Source: Pseudomonadota bacterium (lineage in GTDB: Bacteria > Desulfobacterota > Desulfobulbia > Desulfobulbales > SURF-16). From it: a stretch of 64,000 bases of DNA. Shown here piece after piece: positions 33,887 through 41,758 of the stretch. The notes below the pieces were generated by a model. That model saw only the letters and a program-made list of their open reading frames with translations. It was not told the DNA's origin and did no database searches. A program made the position numbers and the translations under genes. The DNA lies in the NCBI GenBank assembly GCA_018822545.1, contig JAHJKA010000036.1, forward strand, positions 1-64,000, written 5' to 3'. Every line of letters starts with the position of its first letter. Positions within the stretch are counted from its first letter, which is position 1.

Positions 33887-33969
33887 GGGCATCCTCCCTT
33901 GTTTGCAGATTAACCTTGGCACCTCACTGGTATCTTTTTCCCTGGTGCCATGCTCTGACACCACTAGAG

Positions 33970-33985
33970 AGCAACGGTTGTGCCA
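33970..33985 (-). promoter_or_regulatory. Sigma-54 promoter of fliK-flgD-flgE
   Basis: Read on the minus strand: TGGCAC, 5 bases, TTGCT, an exact match to the -24/-12 consensus TGGCAC-N5-TTGCW. The predicted start near 33959 is 73 bases upstream of the fliK GTG. A 7-bp inverted repeat, GCAACGG (33971-33977) with CCGTTGC (33998-34004), overlaps the -12 element and could bind a regulator. Confidence 0.88.
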
Positions 33986-34192
33986 ACGGAAGAATGCCGT
34001 TGCAATAAAAATAAAGGCAACTATATTTAATTACCTAATTTCAGTAAGTTATAGCGATATTTTTTATTTGGAAACGGACACAAAGAACAGACTGGAGCGA
34101 GGCAATGGGCAAGATTTACCGGGTGGATTTCAGGGAAGGGCAGAGGGGGAGAAAGGAAGGGCTATGCTGGTTGGCCAAAAAAAACATCCTGA

Positions 34193-34270
34193 AACCACAA
34201 AGGCACAAAGACATCCTCTCTGTACCCCTCAAGGGGGTATTGAAAAGAATGTCTTTGTGCCTTTGTGGTT
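34193..34270. repeat. CACAAAG-type palindrome with ACCCCTCAAGGGGG core (copy F)
   Basis: The 22 bases at 34193-34214 (AACCACAAAGGCACAAAGAC...) pair perfectly with 34249-34270. The loop carries ACCCCTCAAGGGGGTATT and AAAAGAATGT (34224-34252). It fills most of the 33893-34315 gap between the MotE-like gene and fliK. The rest of that gap holds the fliK promoter and A/G-rich sequence without a gene. Confidence 0.88.
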
Positions 34271-34315
34271 ATCTTATCGGACGGACAACCCTACACACTA
34301 TGGAGAACGAAAATA

Positions 34316-34810
34316 CTATTGGGAAGATTCGCTGATGCGGCCGAGCAAACGGCTGACCCGGACGGCTTTCTGGGGTTCGAGCTTGGGAATGATTTTAGCG
34401 ACCAGGTCATTTTTCATGGCCCGCAGAATTTTGGCGACATTGGCATCCGCCATCTCATTAAGAAGAGGAGCCACTTTCGTGGCACTCATAACGGAGTAAA
34501 CCTTGACCAGGTTTTTAAATTCCAGATCCTGCTCGGCCCTGACCTCCTCTAACTTCTGCGCAATAACCTTTTGCAGAGCGAGCATTTCGGCGAGCTTGGC
34601 ATCAACATCCTTCTGAATCACGGCCAGATCCTGGGCTTTCTGGGCAAGTTCCTTTTCTTTGGCAACCACCGCCTGCTCACGAACTTTAAGAGAAGAAGAC
34701 AGCTTCGCTTCCTCAGCGGAAGCCTTAACAGGTGTATTAGCGCCATAACAAGGCGCACCAAGGACTAGAACCACAAGACCAAGCATGGCAATTTTCAGTA
34801 TCGTATTCAT
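34316..34810 (-). CDS. motE: MotE-like flagellar chaperone protein
   Basis: 164 residues from the ATG at 34810: a hydrophobic leader (MNTILKIAMLGLVVLVLGAPCYGA) that could be a cleaved signal or anchor, a coiled coil at about 35-105 (EKELAQKAQDLAVIQKDVDAKLAEM) and an MgtE-N-like C-terminal helical domain (KVYSVMSATKVAPLLNEMADANVAKILRAMKNDLVAKIIPKL). This arrangement is that of MotE/FliG-interacting periplasmic chaperones found between fliJ and fliK. GGTGGTTGAC precedes this ATG; the frame is open to 34837. The symbol is assigned by resemblance. Confidence 0.8.
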   Translation of the reverse strand: MNTILKIAMLGLVVLVLGAPCYGANTPVKASAEEAKLSSSLKVREQAVVAKEKELAQKAQDLAVIQKDVDAKLAEMLALQKVIAQKLEEVRAEQDLEFKNLVKVYSVMSATKVAPLLNEMADANVAKILRAMKNDLVAKIIPKLEPQKAVRVSRLLGRISESSQ

Positions 34811-34857
34811 GTCAACCACCTGCATTTGTTTCACCATCTGCTCAAAAATCAGTTAGG

Positions 34858-35289
34858 CTATCTGCCAAAACGCAAAACCGCCATCTCGTCACTTTCATTT
34901 TGTTCTTTTTTGCGCTGCTCGGCCAAAAATTCTTCATAATCCCTTTTGCGGATTACCTCTACAATCTTGCGCTGTTGAACAGCCTTAATCAGCTCCAGAC
35001 GAATCTTTTTCACCACCTGTTCCTGGCTGGCGATGGTGTTTTCCAACATCTGGATAAGAACCTCTTTTGAGCGAACGGCCTCCATGTAAAACTGGATCAT
35101 GGCGCCTTTTATCTTTTTCTTTTCCTTGACGGCAAGGGAGGCAAGCATATTACGCCGTTCCACCTTAAAATCGGCCAACCGCGTCTGGTGATTCTGGAGG
35201 ATTGTCTGTTCCCGCCCCAGTTTGAGCTGGACCAGTTCCTCCTTATTGCGCCGGATGGTTTCTACCGCTTGCAGACGAAAATGAAACAT
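34858..35289 (-). CDS. fliJ: Flagellar export chaperone FliJ
   Basis: Coiled-coil partner of the FliI ATPase that escorts substrates to the export gate. 143 residues, almost wholly alpha-helical and highly charged (FRLQAVETIRRNKEELVQLKLGREQ ... KIVEVIRKRDYEEFLAEQRKKEQNESDEMAVLRF). The true start is the ATG at 35289 (MFHFRLQAVE); upstream codons to 35346 fall within the palindromic repeat and are not protein. Between fliI and the MotE-like gene, as expected. Confidence 0.88.
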   Translation of the reverse strand: MFHFRLQAVETIRRNKEELVQLKLGREQTILQNHQTRLADFKVERRNMLASLAVKEKKKIKGAMIQFYMEAVRSKEVLIQMLENTIASQEQVVKKIRLELIKAVQQRKIVEVIRKRDYEEFLAEQRKKEQNESDEMAVLRFGR

Positions 35290-35310
35290 TTTTTCTCGAA
35301 ATAAAGCAGG

Positions 35311-35417
35311 TAGAGAAGTTAAAGAAGGCAAAGATGAAAGCACCAACCTAAAGAATCCCCGACGAGGGGTATTCTTTACATTCTCTACCTTCTCTTATCT
35401 TCTTTACCTTCTCAACA
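35311..35417. repeat. GAGAAG-type palindrome with CCCC/GGGG core (copy G)
   Basis: Purine-rich words (TAGAGAAGTTAAAGAAGGCAAAGA) on the left face pyrimidine-rich complements (TCTCTACCTTCTCTTATCTTCTTTACC) on the right. The centre has AAAGAATCCCC (35350-35360), GACGA, GGGGTATTCTTT (35366-35377), a hairpin with one extra T. Read on the minus strand, the core starts ATACCCCTC, like copies A, C and F. Fills the fliI-fliJ spacer. Confidence 0.75.
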
Positions 35418-35435
35418 CACTTTACCTCTTCCTCC

Positions 35436-36743
35436 TTAGATCAGAGTTAAGAGCTGTTTAACACATTCTGCCATGGGAGCCTTGACGTCAACGGGCTGCC
35501 GCAGATAATTATTAATGGCGTCCATCAGGCCAATGGCCTTGTCGATCTTGGGATTGGAGCCCTTGGCATAGGCCCCGATATTAATCAAATCTTCCGAACG
35601 CCGATAGGTGGCCAGCACCTCAAGTAAGGTTTTGGCCTTTCTGACCTGCTCGGCTGAGACCACATCGGTCATACACCGGCTGATACTTGCCAGCACCTCA
35701 ATGGAGGGATAATGACCGCGATTGGCAAGGTCCCGATCAAGGACGATATGGCCATCGACAATGGAACGCACCGCATCACCGATGGGCTCATTCATGTCAT
35801 CTCCTTCCACAAGCACGGTATAGATGCCGGTAATACTGCCTTTGCCGACACAGGTTCCGGCCCGCTCCAGGAGTTTGGGCAGTTGGGAAAAAACAGAAGG
35901 CGTGTAGCCCCTTGAGGTGGGCGGCTCGCCAATGGCCAGACCTACCTCGCGGCTTGACATGGCAAAACGGGTCACCGAGTCCATCATCAAGATGACATCC
36001 CGACTCTGGTCACGAAAATATTCAGAGATAGACATGGCGAGATATGCGCCGCGCATACGCACCAGCGGCGGCTGGTCCGAGGTGGCCACCACCACCACTG
36101 AACGGGCCAGGCCTTCCGGGCCCAGGTCGCGCTCAATGAAGTCCCGCAACTCCCGACCACGTTCACCGATGAGGGCGATCACCGAGATATCGGCGGCCGT
36201 GTTTTTGGCAATCATGCCAAGCAGGGTTGATTTTCCGACGCCGGAACCGGCCATGATACCGATACGCTGGCCTTTGCCCAGGGTGAGCAGGCCGTTAATG
36301 GCCCGCACCCCGACATCAATGGGTTCGAGGATGCGCTCCCGTTGCATGGGATTTAAGGGCTCGGCATAGAGAGGATACTGCAGATCGGTCTGTAAGGGGC
36401 CTTTGCCGTCCATGGGCTGGCCCATGCCGTCAATAACCCGACCCAACAGTTTCATGCCCACCGGCGCCTGGGCCTGGCCACTCACCATCCTGATGGTGCT
36501 GCCCGGTTCCACCCCCCGCATTTCCCCCAGGGGCATAAGCAGAACCTTACCCTCTCGAAAACCCACAACCTCAGCAGCAATGCGGCTGGCACCCTTGAAG
36601 GTATCCACCTCACACATGGAGCCCACCGGAATCCCTGGGCCATTGGATTCGATGACCATGCCGATAACCTGGGTCACCCGACCGAGGATGGCCGTGGTTT
36701 CCGTATTATGGACGGTCTTTATGCATTGAGCTAGATCTAACAT
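35436..36743 (-). CDS. fliI: Flagellum-specific ATP synthase FliI
   Basis: Hexameric ATPase of flagellar type III export, related to the F1 beta subunit. 435 residues: Walker A GIMAGSGVGKSTLLGMI near residue 165, Walker B with VILMMDSVTRFAMS, and EPPTSRGYTPSVFSQLPKLLERAG, a signature of FliI/T3SS ATPases. It lies between fliH and fliJ; both spacers contain low-complexity palindromes rather than coupled overlaps. Confidence 0.97.
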   Translation of the reverse strand: MLDLAQCIKTVHNTETTAILGRVTQVIGMVIESNGPGIPVGSMCEVDTFKGASRIAAEVVGFREGKVLLMPLGEMRGVEPGSTIRMVSGQAQAPVGMKLLGRVIDGMGQPMDGKGPLQTDLQYPLYAEPLNPMQRERILEPIDVGVRAINGLLTLGKGQRIGIMAGSGVGKSTLLGMIAKNTAADISVIALIGERGRELRDFIERDLGPEGLARSVVVVATSDQPPLVRMRGAYLAMSISEYFRDQSRDVILMMDSVTRFAMSSREVGLAIGEPPTSRGYTPSVFSQLPKLLERAGTCVGKGSITGIYTVLVEGDDMNEPIGDAVRSIVDGHIVLDRDLANRGHYPSIEVLASISRCMTDVVSAEQVRKAKTLLEVLATYRRSEDLINIGAYAKGSNPKIDKAIGLMDAINNYLRQPVDVKAPMAECVKQLLTLI

Positions 36744-36751
36744 GGGCTCAT

Positions 36752-36855
36752 GAGAGAAGTTAGAGAAGATAGAGAAAGTAAGGGAGTTAAAGAAGATAAG
36801 AAGAAGGATACGAAGGAGTACCCTTCTTTATTTCTGTTATTCTCTAACTTCTCTC
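36752..36855. repeat. GAGAGAAGTTA-type palindrome (copy H)
   Basis: GAGAGAAGTTAGAGAA (36752-36767) pairs perfectly with TTCTCTAACTTCTCTC (36840-36855). The inner stem AAGAAGGATAC (36801-36811) pairs with GTACCCTTCTT (36818-36828) with one mismatch. The same design as copy G, in the neighbouring fliH-fliI gap. Confidence 0.82.
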
Positions 36856-36901
36856 TTTCTGCCAAAGAGCGCTGAGGAAATGCAGAATGGCCCTTCAACG
36901 C

Positions 36902-37642
36902 TCAATCCTCAAAGGGTTCCTCGTCTGTCTCTGAAAGGGCGGCCAAAAAGGAGTTTTCAACAGCCTTATAGAGCTTTTCCTTGCAGTTTTCCAAGGTGGC
37001 GTCAATCTCGCCGAAGGTCGTGTTAAGCCTACAGCCGCCTTGGCCGATGGCCCGATCTTCCATGAGTTCCACGCGGTCGGTGTTATCAAGAAAGAGTGGG
37101 TCCTCCACCACCGCATCCTTGATGCGTAAAAAATCGTCGGGATGAAGGTGGACGACAACCTGGGAGTTATCCACCACAAAGCGTAAGGTCTTATGCAGGC
37201 ATTTTTCAATGACCCGGTGATTAACCGAGACCTCATGGTTGACCAGATGCTCCACCATGGCAAGAACCAAGGCGAAGATATCTTTTTCATAGAGAGAACA
37301 GATGCGCTTTCGCTCTGCCTTCACAGCCGTGATGACCTTCGATGTCTGGCCTATTTTTTCGGTCAGTGCAGCTTCACCAATCTTTCGCCCTTCGGCCTCT
37401 CCCTTTTGAAAGCCCTTGTCATAGGCCTCCTTTTCAAGCTGCACAACCCGGGCCTCAGCATCCTTAACAAGGCGCTGGGCCTCGGCCTTGGTCTGCTCAA
37501 GTTGCTGACGGGCGATCTCGAGAAGATCAGGGCCCTGGTCCACATCCTCCTCCTCTTCATCTCCCATGAGAGATTCGTAAGAGACAAAGTTTTCCTCGTC
37601 ACCAAGTATTTTGAAATCTTTGAACTCGACGATACTAGACAA
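36902..37642 (-). CDS. fliH: Flagellar assembly protein FliH
   Basis: Regulator that anchors and inhibits FliI at the export apparatus. About 246 residues: an acidic N-terminal part (SLMGDEEEEDVDQGPD), a long coiled coil (residues about 60-110 in this numbering) and a C-terminal domain resembling the V-ATPase E subunit (LVNHEVSVNHRVIEKCLHKTL...IGQGGCRLNTTFGEIDATLENCKEKL). I place the start at the TTG at 37642, 6 bases after GGAGGA, overlapping the end of fliG by 8 bases. The longer frame to 37708 would read 74 bases into fliG. Confidence 0.88.
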   Translation of the reverse strand: MSSIVEFKDFKILGDEENFVSYESLMGDEEEEDVDQGPDLLEIARQQLEQTKAEAQRLVKDAEARVVQLEKEAYDKGFQKGEAEGRKIGEAALTEKIGQTSKVITAVKAERKRICSLYEKDIFALVLAMVEHLVNHEVSVNHRVIEKCLHKTLRFVVDNSQVVVHLHPDDFLRIKDAVVEDPLFLDNTDRVELMEDRAIGQGGCRLNTTFGEIDATLENCKEKLYKAVENSFLAALSETDEEPFED

Positions 37643-38660
37643 ACTCGTCCTCCCCGCCACCACCGCCGGCAAGTTGAACCTTGCCCTCCTGTTCCAGGCG
37701 TTTGGCAATCTTGATTATGGCCTGCTGGGCAGCCTCCACATCCTTGATACGTGTGGGGCCCATAATTTCCATGTCTTCTTTGAGCATTTCCACCGCGCGT
37801 TGGGACATATTCTTGAAAATTTTATCCTTGAGGTCATCAGAGGCAGTTTTCAAGGCCAGCTTGAGATCATCGGTGGATACTTCTTTAAGGATGGCCATAA
37901 TACCACGATCATCCACACCATAAAGATCCTCAAAGACAAACATCAGTCGTCTGATCTCTTCAGCCAGAGACTCGCGCTGTTCCTCAATGCCTTCAAGAAT
38001 CTGGGCCTCAAGACCCCGATCAGCGTTATTGAGAATCTCGGCTACGGCCTCGACACCGCCAAGACGCTGGCCCTCCATGCCTTCAACCGAAAGAAGTTCT
38101 TCCTGAAGAACACGGTCTATTTCAACAAGAATCTCCGGACTTACCTTGTCAAGCTCGGCCATGCGCATGACAACCTCAACCTGGATATCCTCCTTGAGTT
38201 CAGCAAGGATACTGGCTGCCTGGGTATTATCAAGAACCGATAAAACCAGGGCCACAGTCTGGGGATGTTCGTTACGCAGGAAATTAACAAGAACTTTCGG
38301 ATCAAGCTTACGGGCCTTTTGAAAGAGGGTGAGGCGCCAGTCAGAACGGATATCATCAAGAATTTCCCCGGCCTTATCCCCGGTGAGAGCCCGTCGCAGG
38401 GCCGACTCCAACATATCATCGCCGGAAAGAAAAATATCGCCGCCGCCGGCATCGGTCTTAAATTCAGCAAGGAGCGCCGCCACATCCTCCTTGTCCACCC
38501 GGTCCACCTTGGCCATCTGCCGACCAACACTCCGGATTTCTTCATCGTCGAGGCGCTTAAAAACCTCGGAGGCGTAATCCTCTCCCAGCATAAGGAGAAA
38601 GATAGCCGCCTTTTCAGGGCCACTGAGATTATCAGTTGAAGAGTCTTTTTTTGCTGCCAT
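37635..38660 (-). CDS. fliG: Flagellar motor switch protein FliG
   Basis: Rotor protein carrying torque; contacts MotA and FliM. 341 residues: the N-terminal domain (LSGPEKAAIFLLMLGEDYASEVFKRLDDEEI), the middle EHPQTVALVLSVL motif, and the C-terminal charged torque helix region (MFVFEDLYGVDDRGIMAILKEVSTDDLKLALKTA). The acidic and glycine-rich tail ends GGGGGEDEFV. Six bases after fliF and overlapping fliH, so it is operonic. Confidence 0.97.
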   Translation of the reverse strand: MAAKKDSSTDNLSGPEKAAIFLLMLGEDYASEVFKRLDDEEIRSVGRQMAKVDRVDKEDVAALLAEFKTDAGGGDIFLSGDDMLESALRRALTGDKAGEILDDIRSDWRLTLFQKARKLDPKVLVNFLRNEHPQTVALVLSVLDNTQAASILAELKEDIQVEVVMRMAELDKVSPEILVEIDRVLQEELLSVEGMEGQRLGGVEAVAEILNNADRGLEAQILEGIEEQRESLAEEIRRLMFVFEDLYGVDDRGIMAILKEVSTDDLKLALKTASDDLKDKIFKNMSQRAVEMLKEDMEIMGPTRIKDVEAAQQAIIKIAKRLEQEGKVQLAGGGGGEDEFV

Positions 38661-38665
38661 TTTTT

Positions 38666-40252
38666 TTACATCCCCTCGCGAAGCCAGCGGCGGACAAGAT
38701 CTGCAGCCCGGTCTGGATCAGACTGGGCAAGTTTATAGATACGTTCCTTATCCGTCATGCCAAGGGGGGTCAAACTCAAGTCTTCAGGGGACTGAGCGGC
38801 AACAAGCTCATGCTCTGCCTGCTCTGCCATACGCTGGGACACAAGCTGTTGATTCGCCATGAGCCGGAAAAAGGGCCGGATAACAAACATGAAAAAACAG
38901 ATAGCCACCAAGAGCAACGCCACCGGCAGGGCCATTTGATTAAGCAGCTTGTGATACTGATCAAGCATGTCTGGAGTGGGCTCCTCATAGCTGGACAGAT
39001 AAAAAGGCATGGAAACAACCTCAACTTGGTCACCTCGCTCGGGATCATACCCCACAGCATTCTGGGCCATTTTCAAAAAAGTGGCAAGCTCTTGATCACT
39101 GCGGGCCTGGTATTCCTTGACCACCTTGCCATCTTTCTTTGTCTTATTATAAGTACCATCCACCATAATCGCCACCGAGAGTTTACGTACCTGCCCGATG
39201 GCTGCCTTGGTTCTGGTCACCTTTTTGCTGACTTCGTAATTTCTGGTGATATTGTCGCGCTTAAAGCCAAGACCACCGCCCTCGCCCTCACCGGCTGCGG
39301 TGTAGGTGGCAAGCTGTCCCTTAACTCCGGGAATCCCTTGCTGGCTATCTGCGGCACCATCTCGCTCGGTGAGAACCTGCTCGCTGCGCACAACCTGGGT
39401 CTCGGGGTCAAACTCCTCTTCCGAGATGTCAACATGGTCGAAGTCAACATCAGTGCTGACCCGGGCAATTACCTTCTCTACCCCCACCACCTCCTCAAAC
39501 ATGGTTTCCAGTTTGTTGCGCAGGGTACTTTCTATCTTCTGCTGATATTCTATCTGGGTTGCAGAAAGCAAGGTGTCCTCATCGCCATCCTTGCGAAAGA
39601 GAAGATGACCACCGGTGTCAACCAGGGTGATATTGGACTCTTCTAAGCCGGGAATGGCGCTGCCGACAAGATTAACAATGGCCTTAATCTCTTGTTTCGA
39701 GAGTTTATCCCGGCCGGCAAGGGAAACGCTGATGGAGGCTGTGGGGGGCTGCGTATCTTCGACAAAGACCGATTCTTTGGGCTGGGCTATATGAACACGG
39801 GCCGCCTTGATTTTATCAAACTGAGTAATGGTCCGCGCCAATTCACCCTGCAAAGCGCGATGATAATTTAATTTCTGGACAAAATCGGTGGTACCGAGGC
39901 TGGTCTTGTCAAAAATTTCAAAACCCACCCCGGCCCCCTTGGGCAATCCTTCTGAGGCCATGGCCAGTCTGATTTCGTAAACATCATTCTGTGCAACCAA
40001 AATAGCGGTGCCGTTTTCAGCAAGTTCATAGGGAACGCGCTGCTCTTTGAGCTGGGCAACAATGTCTGCGGCATCGCCACTATTGAGATTGGCATACAGA
40101 ACCTTCATGCCGGGCTTACTGCTCACAAAGGTCAAACTCAAGAGACCAAAAAGGACCACTGCCACGACAAGCCCGGCAATGGCCTTCTGCATGAGGGGGA
40201 GACTCTTTAGGACATCAAGCCCCTGTTGGATAATTTCTTTTGCGCCAGCCAT
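38666..40252 (-). CDS. fliF: Flagellar MS-ring protein FliF
   Basis: Forms the membrane ring on which the rotor and export gate are built. 528 residues: a first membrane helix (about 24-44: AIAGLVVAVVLFGLLSLTFV), ring-building motifs (VPYELAENGTAILVAQNDVYEIRLAMASEGLPKGAGVGFEIFD), a variable periplasmic loop, a second membrane helix (LPVALLLVAICFFMFVI at about 440-458) and a C-terminal FliG-binding tail ending DPDRAADLVRRWLREGM. Followed by fliG after 6 bases. Confidence 0.97.
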   Translation of the reverse strand: MAGAKEIIQQGLDVLKSLPLMQKAIAGLVVAVVLFGLLSLTFVSSKPGMKVLYANLNSGDAADIVAQLKEQRVPYELAENGTAILVAQNDVYEIRLAMASEGLPKGAGVGFEIFDKTSLGTTDFVQKLNYHRALQGELARTITQFDKIKAARVHIAQPKESVFVEDTQPPTASISVSLAGRDKLSKQEIKAIVNLVGSAIPGLEESNITLVDTGGHLLFRKDGDEDTLLSATQIEYQQKIESTLRNKLETMFEEVVGVEKVIARVSTDVDFDHVDISEEEFDPETQVVRSEQVLTERDGAADSQQGIPGVKGQLATYTAAGEGEGGGLGFKRDNITRNYEVSKKVTRTKAAIGQVRKLSVAIMVDGTYNKTKKDGKVVKEYQARSDQELATFLKMAQNAVGYDPERGDQVEVVSMPFYLSSYEEPTPDMLDQYHKLLNQMALPVALLLVAICFFMFVIRPFFRLMANQQLVSQRMAEQAEHELVAAQSPEDLSLTPLGMTDKERIYKLAQSDPDRAADLVRRWLREGM

Positions 40253-40255
40253 AAT

Positions 40256-40387
40256 TTTCAGTTGTCAGTTATGAGTTGTCGGTTGCGTCAAAATTCCTGC
40301 ACCTTAAGTGATGCTCAAGAACTCAAAAAAAGAATTTTCATGGTGCCAGTCACCGAGGTGACGCCTCATCTTAAAGTAATCGCTCAG
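40256..40387. repeat. Possible low-complexity palindromic element (copy K)
   Basis: Words of the CAGTTGTCAGTTATGAGTTGTCGGTTG type (40259-40286), then, 60 bases on, an exact hairpin GTCACC (40349-40354), GA, GGTGAC (40357-40362). Fills the fliE-fliF spacer. The right arm is weaker than in the other copies, so this call is less certain. Confidence 0.45.
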
Positions 40388-40681
40388 TTATACCTGCATT
40401 CGCATCACGTCCTGATAGGCAGCAATGACCTTCTGTTGTACCTTGGTCAGCATACGAAAGGAAATCGTAGATTTTTCCATGGCGATCATGGTCTCGTGGA
40501 TGTTGGAATGTTGACCACTGACCAGCCCTTCCGTCATCTGAGAGGCCTCCTGGATATTGGCGTTCACACTTTCCAGTGATTTTTTAAGCACATCACCAAA
40601 ACCGGTACCTTCCACCTGACCTTTCATGCTCTTTTCCAGGCTAAGGGGCTGCTGAATCTGACTCAGAGGTAATGTCTTCAT
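40388..40681 (-). CDS. fliE: Flagellar hook-basal body protein FliE
   Basis: Links the MS ring to the proximal rod. 97 residues: GFGDVLKKSLESVNANIQEASQMTEGLVSGQHSNIHETMIAMEKSTISFRMLTKVQQKVIAAYQDVMRMQV is the FliE helical signature reaching to the C-terminus. The ATG has AAGGAACAGC in front. It follows flgC after 38 bases. Confidence 0.95.
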   Translation of the reverse strand: MKTLPLSQIQQPLSLEKSMKGQVEGTGFGDVLKKSLESVNANIQEASQMTEGLVSGQHSNIHETMIAMEKSTISFRMLTKVQQKVIAAYQDVMRMQV

Positions 40682-40719
40682 GTTGCTGTTCCTTAATTTT
40701 GTTGGTTACGTTTCGTTAA

Positions 40720-41151
40720 CTATCGACTTATATCCAAGGCCTTCAAGGCCATACTCTTCACGGCATCAATGGCGGTGACATTGGCCTCATAACCTCGCTT
40801 GGCGCTTATCATGTCCACCATCTGCTCAGCGGTATCCACATTGGGAAAAAGAACAATACCCTTCTCGTTAGCATCAGGATGGGAGGGGTCATAGACCTCT
40901 TTGAATGGTTTATTGTCCTCCACGACCTCGACAACCTCCACCGTCCGCAACTTGGCCTGGGTGGAATGCAAGGTATCACTAAAATTCTCCAGCGGCTTGG
41001 CTCCATACACAACAGATTTCGCCTTATAGGGCCCACCCTCAATAGTCCTGGTGGTATTGACATTGGCCAGGTTCATGGCCGTAATATTGAGACGGGCTCT
41101 TTCCGCCTTCAAGCCGGAACCGCTAATTTTTAAAGCTGTGAGGATGTCCAT
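40720..41151 (-). CDS. flgC: Flagellar basal-body rod protein FlgC
   Basis: Proximal rod subunit. 143 residues with the N-terminal rod motif LTALKISGSGLKAERARLNITAMNLANVNTTRT and the C-terminal NVDTAEQMVDMISAKRGYEANVTAIDAVKSMALKALDI. The start overlaps the flgB stop by one base (TAATG). Confidence 0.97.
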   Translation of the reverse strand: MDILTALKISGSGLKAERARLNITAMNLANVNTTRTIEGGPYKAKSVVYGAKPLENFSDTLHSTQAKLRTVEVVEVVEDNKPFKEVYDPSHPDANEKGIVLFPNVDTAEQMVDMISAKRGYEANVTAIDAVKSMALKALDISR

Positions 41152-41537
41152 TATTTGCCTCCTTCATCAATAGCGTACTTCATAGCGTCCATTTTTTTTC
41201 CGATGATCTTGGCGGCAATCTCATACATCAGCTGGTTTTCAGAGAGTTTCAGCATCTCTTCATCAAGATCGACCGGCCTTTTTTCTTTGGAAAATTCGCG
41301 ACTTATACCAGCATCAACGGGGTCAAGCTCCAGATGTCCGGCATGTGTCTTGCTAAGGGCACCACTGCCTTGCATGGCCGATTCCATGGCCTTGGTAAAG
41401 GGAAAGTCCTGACTGGTATAGCCCGGTGTTTCCATGTTTGCGATATTTGACTGGATCAGCCCCTGCCGTTCATAACGGAGGTTTAAGGCCTGTTCCATGA
41501 TGGGTAAATTGCCGCCAAAGAGCTTATTTATGGGCAT
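41151..41537 (-). CDS. flgB: Flagellar basal-body rod protein FlgB
   Basis: Proximal rod subunit and first gene of the basal-body operon. 128 residues: MPINKLFGGNLPIMEQALNLRYERQGLIQSNIANMETPGYTSQDFPF is the FlgB rod motif. The true start is the ATG at 41537 behind GGAAGAAACGAA; the open frame to 41744 covers the promoter and is not coding. The sigma-54 promoter at 41629-41644 gives an 81-base leader. Confidence 0.95.
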   Translation of the reverse strand: MPINKLFGGNLPIMEQALNLRYERQGLIQSNIANMETPGYTSQDFPFTKAMESAMQGSGALSKTHAGHLELDPVDAGISREFSKEKRPVDLDEEMLKLSENQLMYEIAAKIIGKKMDAMKYAIDEGGK

Positions 41538-41628
41538 TTCGTTTCTTCCTTTTTTTGAACCTGTCACATTTAATGACATGCGCTCGGCAGAGCATCGGAG
41601 GGCAAAATATGCACCTGCTTCGATGTTT

Positions 41629-41644
41629 TGCAAGGATTGTGCCG
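41629..41644 (-). promoter_or_regulatory. Sigma-54 promoter of flgB operon
   Basis: Minus strand: CGGCAC, 5 bases, TTGCA; only the first base departs from TGGCAC-N5-TTGCW, and the essential GG/GC dinucleotides have correct 10-base spacing. It reads into flgB-flgC-fliE-fliF-fliG-fliH-fliI-fliJ. Two sigma-54 activator genes lie just upstream. Confidence 0.82.
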
Positions 41645-41758
41645 CCAAAGCGGCCCGCCCCGCCAAACAAAGGACAAAAAAGTGACACAGCAGAATAAAA
41701 AAGGAGAGGCCGCGAAACACGGCAAGATAACTACCTGAAAACAATCACAAACAGAGAA

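Noticed and set aside
33887..33964. N-terminal extension of fliK
   Set aside because: The expected transcript starts near 33959, so this segment is not or hardly transcribed.
41538..41744. N-terminal extension of flgB with a hydrophobic stretch
   Set aside because: Contains the sigma-54 promoter and is not found in FlgB; the ATG at 41537 has a good ribosome binding site.
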